Below are positions 61,953 through 64,000 of a stretch of 64,000 bases of DNA, piece by piece. Source of the DNA: JBFMDN01 sp040753915 (GTDB lineage Bacteria > Desulfobacterota > Desulfomonilia > Desulfomonilales > Desulfomonilaceae); NCBI GenBank assembly GCA_040753915.1, contig JBFMDN010000011.1, positions 40,475 through 104,474 on the forward strand. The letters run 5' to 3'. A program made the translations under genes and the position numbers. Each line of letters opens with the position of its first letter. Positions within the stretch are counted from its first letter, which is position 1. The notes under the pieces were generated by a model. The model saw only the letters and a list, made by a program, of their open reading frames with translations, was not told where the DNA came from and ran no database searches.

Positions 61953-63398
61953 CTAATAGAGATCCGAAACTGGTGGAGCCTGGTCTTCGGCTCCTGGTTT
62001 ACCGTTGGCCATCTTGCTCCCCTCCTTCGCTCCCCTGGGCTTCTTTTCCGATCGAGTCTGACGAGGAGGCATGGTTGCTTCCAACTGGTCGAACGATGGG
62101 GCCTCGTAAGGCTGCTCCTCTACCTCCGCCTCTCCGGGCTCCCCTTTTGGGGTCACGCCGGTCGGACGTTGGAGCTCCTCTTCCCCTTCTGCCGGGGGTT
62201 CTGCTGCGGCCTTCCTGGCCGCGGATGGCCTCCCGCTTTCCATAACCCTGTCCACCGCAGAGGGCTCGGTCTCTTCCCGAGCAGAGGACATTCCCTCCAA
62301 TTCGTGCACTCTCGCTGCCAGCTCACGAGAGCGCGCTTTGAGCTCCTCCAGTTCATCCGCGGTCCGCTTGAATTCCACACGCAGCTTTACAGCTTCGGTA
62401 CGAAACTCTTCCCCCTGAGCCCGATAGTGTTCGGCCTCCTGCTGACTTTGCTGGGCCAACTCCTTTGCCTGCTTGAGCTCACCGAACAGTCTCTCGTTTT
62501 CCTGCCTGAACCCATCTGCTGCGCTCCTGAACCGTTCTATCTCTCCCTTCGCGTTTTGGAGAGTCTCCGCCAGTGCCGCAGACGCTTGTCTCTCTCCCTC
62601 CAGTTGGCTGCTCAACTGGCTCACGATCTGTCGCTGATACTCAGCGTCCTTTTGCGAGGCCTCCAATTTCTTCATCGTATCAGCAAGGGTTCCCGCCAGT
62701 CGTTCCACCTCTTTTTCCGCGGAGTCTTTCAGTCGGGATGCGTCATTCACTGCGTTCTTCAGGGCAGCAAGAAGCTCTTCCTTCTCCTTCAGTTCCTGCT
62801 TGAACTGGCGAGACGCTGCGGTGGACTCGCTCAATTGGCGTGTGAGCTCTTTCATTTTCTCGGAGAGCTCCGCTGTGCGCGTTTCATTTTCATCTCGGAG
62901 CTGTTCAACTCTTTGTGTCAGGGTTGCGACCTGCTCTTCCTTTTGCTTTGCGTTCGTCCTGATGCTTTCGAGAGCCTGCTCTTTCTCCTTGAGGTCCTTG
63001 GTTAGCGTCTCGAGCCGTTTGCTGAGCTGAGCCGCTTTGTGCTCTGCCAATGCTTTGGCTCCGAGCAATCCGATTCTGTCGGGAGATCCAGCGCCTTTCG
63101 AGCGAGCTTCCGAATCGGACACAGATTTTCGCGTAGCATCCAGAGCCTTTGTCACTTCTTGGTCTTTTTCGGAGAGTCTTTCCGTGAGCGATTGAATTCG
63201 ATCAACGAGATCATTATTCCGCGCCTGTTGCCGGGCAAGATCCTGTCTGACTTCATTGAGTTGTTTCTCAAGGACTGCGGCCAAATCGCTGGGAGCGTCT
63301 CTTTGGACAGGAACCTTTTCGGGAGGCGAGCCACCGCACCCCTGTATGAGGAGGACGATGCCGATGAGGGTAACTGTGGCTGCGAGGGCTGACTTCAT
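61953..63398 (-). CDS. Coiled-coil lipoprotein
   Basis: A 481-residue protein. From MKSALAATVTLIGIVLLIQGC the signal peptide ends at a Cys (~21) followed by GGS, a lipobox in which Q at -2 is unusual. Residues ~40-370 are almost pure heptad coiled coil (E/K/Q/L/R-rich). The last ~110 residues are Pro/Glu/Gly-rich and disordered. It would be a lipid-anchored rod spanning part of the envelope. No family is recognised; such proteins are common and low in sequence information. Confidence 0.75.
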   Translation of the reverse strand: MKSALAATVTLIGIVLLIQGCGGSPPEKVPVQRDAPSDLAAVLEKQLNEVRQDLARQQARNNDLVDRIQSLTERLSEKDQEVTKALDATRKSVSDSEARSKGAGSPDRIGLLGAKALAEHKAAQLSKRLETLTKDLKEKEQALESIRTNAKQKEEQVATLTQRVEQLRDENETRTAELSEKMKELTRQLSESTAASRQFKQELKEKEELLAALKNAVNDASRLKDSAEKEVERLAGTLADTMKKLEASQKDAEYQRQIVSQLSSQLEGERQASAALAETLQNAKGEIERFRSAADGFRQENERLFGELKQAKELAQQSQQEAEHYRAQGEEFRTEAVKLRVEFKRTADELEELKARSRELAARVHELEGMSSAREETEPSAVDRVMESGRPSAARKAAAEPPAEGEEELQRPTGVTPKGEPGEAEVEEQPYEAPSFDQLEATMPPRQTRSEKKPRGAKEGSKMANGKPGAEDQAPPVSDLY

Positions 63399-63900
63399 GC
63401 GCGCGTCTCCTCTCAAGGTTGCTAAGACGTCCTGAGGCTAGTGAGCCACAGAGCGATGCTTCCCACGATTATAGAGGTTCGCTCCATATTTTGTCAATAG
63501 AAACCAAGCAAATAGGGTTTTCCTATTCAAGGACGTACGCCCTTTTGGCCTCACCCATCAAGAATTATAGGAATTTCAATTCACAATCCCACGGTAGGCG
63601 TCAGGTCCGCTGTCCGTTTCGTCTCGTCCTATGGGGCTAGGCTTGCGGCCGAAGATGCTCTCGAGCACGTTCATTGTTGTGCTCTTGGGACCATCCTGCC
63701 GAGCAGTAAACCCTCCGAAACGCCACGTACACGATTTCACAAACACGGCGCCCTATTCGTGGCAGAGCGGTTGATCCGATGGCGCTGGCACGCGTCTAGA
63801 CTGGCTGAGGCGAATGCGCAACCATATAGAGGAAAACGTATATTTGGCGTACTCCGGTTTGCTCTCGACCTAACCTGGATCGCGGGTCAAAAAAAGTGAA
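63399..63900. other. Intergenic stretch, no supported gene
   Basis: About 500 bases before the structured element at the window end. Frames here have no signature. The stretch probably holds the promoter of the coiled-coil lipoprotein (minus strand) and the target site of the insertion element that follows. Confidence 0.4.
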
Positions 63901-63903
63901 AAA

Positions 63904-63970
63904 CCTCGTTGTTCTTGACAGATCAAGAAGATAGAATGCTTTTGTCAAAACGATTCTATCACCAACGAGG
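63904..63970 (+). repeat. Nested inverted repeats at the left end of a probable IS1380-family element
   Basis: Outer repeat CCTCGTTG (63904-63911) / CAACGAGG (63963-63970). Inside are two hairpins placed end to end: TTCTTGA (63912-63918) / TCAAGAA (63923-63929), and GATAGAAT (63930-63937) / ATTCTATC (63953-63960). All arms together would form a three-way junction ending ten bases before an ATG. The sequence also holds TTGACA (63915-63920). Confidence 0.7.
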
Positions 63971-63980
63971 TGACGTGATT

Positions 63981-64000
63981 ATGGCACAAGGGCTCCTTCC
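63981..64000 (+). CDS. Start of a probable IS1380-family transposase (partial)
   Basis: Only seven codons are inside the window (MAQGLLP). I recall IS1380-family transposases starting with M-x-x-G-[IL]-L-P-F, and the inverted repeats just upstream fit an element end, so I suggest a transposase. The evidence is short and the call tentative. Confidence 0.45.

Noticed and set aside
62169..63005. 278-codon plus-strand frame opposite the coiled-coil lipoprotein
   Set aside because: Leu/Ser-rich shadow produced by the Glu/Lys/Gln codons of the coiled coil on the other strand.

Overview
The window looks like a chromosomal scaffold of a Gram-negative anaerobe of the Desulfobacterota (former Deltaproteobacteria), possibly close to Desulfomonile or the Syntrophobacterales. 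This is inference. It rests on the rho / rpmE / DUF1385 / prfA gene order, the two-subunit glycine decarboxylase (gcvPA + gcvPB), an anaerobic sulfatase-maturating enzyme, many two-component regulators with FixJ-like receivers, and a PilZ-type regulator. No taxonomic marker such as rRNA is present. A run of 100 Ns inside a repeat gene marks a scaffold gap.

Layout. 1-6436: end of a LysR regulator, tRNA-Gln, an HEPN gene with a truncated MNT partner, a VIT/VWA surface protein, a B12-binding radical SAM enzyme and a PilZ-like regulator. 6654-13361: a MotA/MotB-like (ZorA/ZorB-like) proton-channel pair, hemW, then a two-gene unit with its own promoter (MoxR-type AAA+ ATPase and a TraB/DUF5682-like protein). 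13553-18444: tRNA-Phe with a terminator, a truncated REP-type transposase, a methyltransferase, an overlapping three-gene operon of unknown function, an internally deleted sugar dehydrogenase, and tRNA-Leu. 18729-20741: two secreted glycine-rich repeat proteins that share one motif. 21138-25555: a Bax-inhibitor-like membrane protein, two decayed genes, a phospholipase C-like protein and an IS1634-type transposase remnant. 25582-37474: mostly minus strand, with an Ntn amide hydrolase, DUF308 and broken DUF202 membrane proteins, a BASS transporter, a sulfatase with its radical SAM maturase, an ion transporter, an orphan solute-binding protein and response regulators. 37471-39723: a sensor kinase interrupted by one in-frame amber codon. 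40558-45043: the glycine cleavage operon gcvT-gcvH-gcvPA-gcvPB. 45972-51717: a TPR protein, a sigma-54 regulator, L-lactate dehydrogenase and a CBS-containing site-2 protease. 52206-64000: tRNA-His/tRNA-Arg, a TPR protein, an L,D-transpeptidase, prfA / DUF1385 / rpmE / rho, an Hda-like ATPase, recO, a coiled-coil lipoprotein and, at the very end, the start of what looks like an IS1380-family transposase.

Working together. The gcv operon supplies glycine oxidation to a tetrahydrofolate C1 pool; the lipoamide dehydrogenase is not in the window. The sulfatase at 29342 carries the Cys-type formylglycine motif and sits next to the enzyme that would activate it. The kinase at 37471 overlaps its FixJ-like partner by four bases. 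The tRNA genes have recognisable TTGACA-type promoters with 17-base spacers.

The most unusual content is the pair of repeat proteins (18729, 20187), the AAA+/TraB-like module next to an orphan Zorya-like motor pair, and a high number of decayed genes (about eight in 64 kb).
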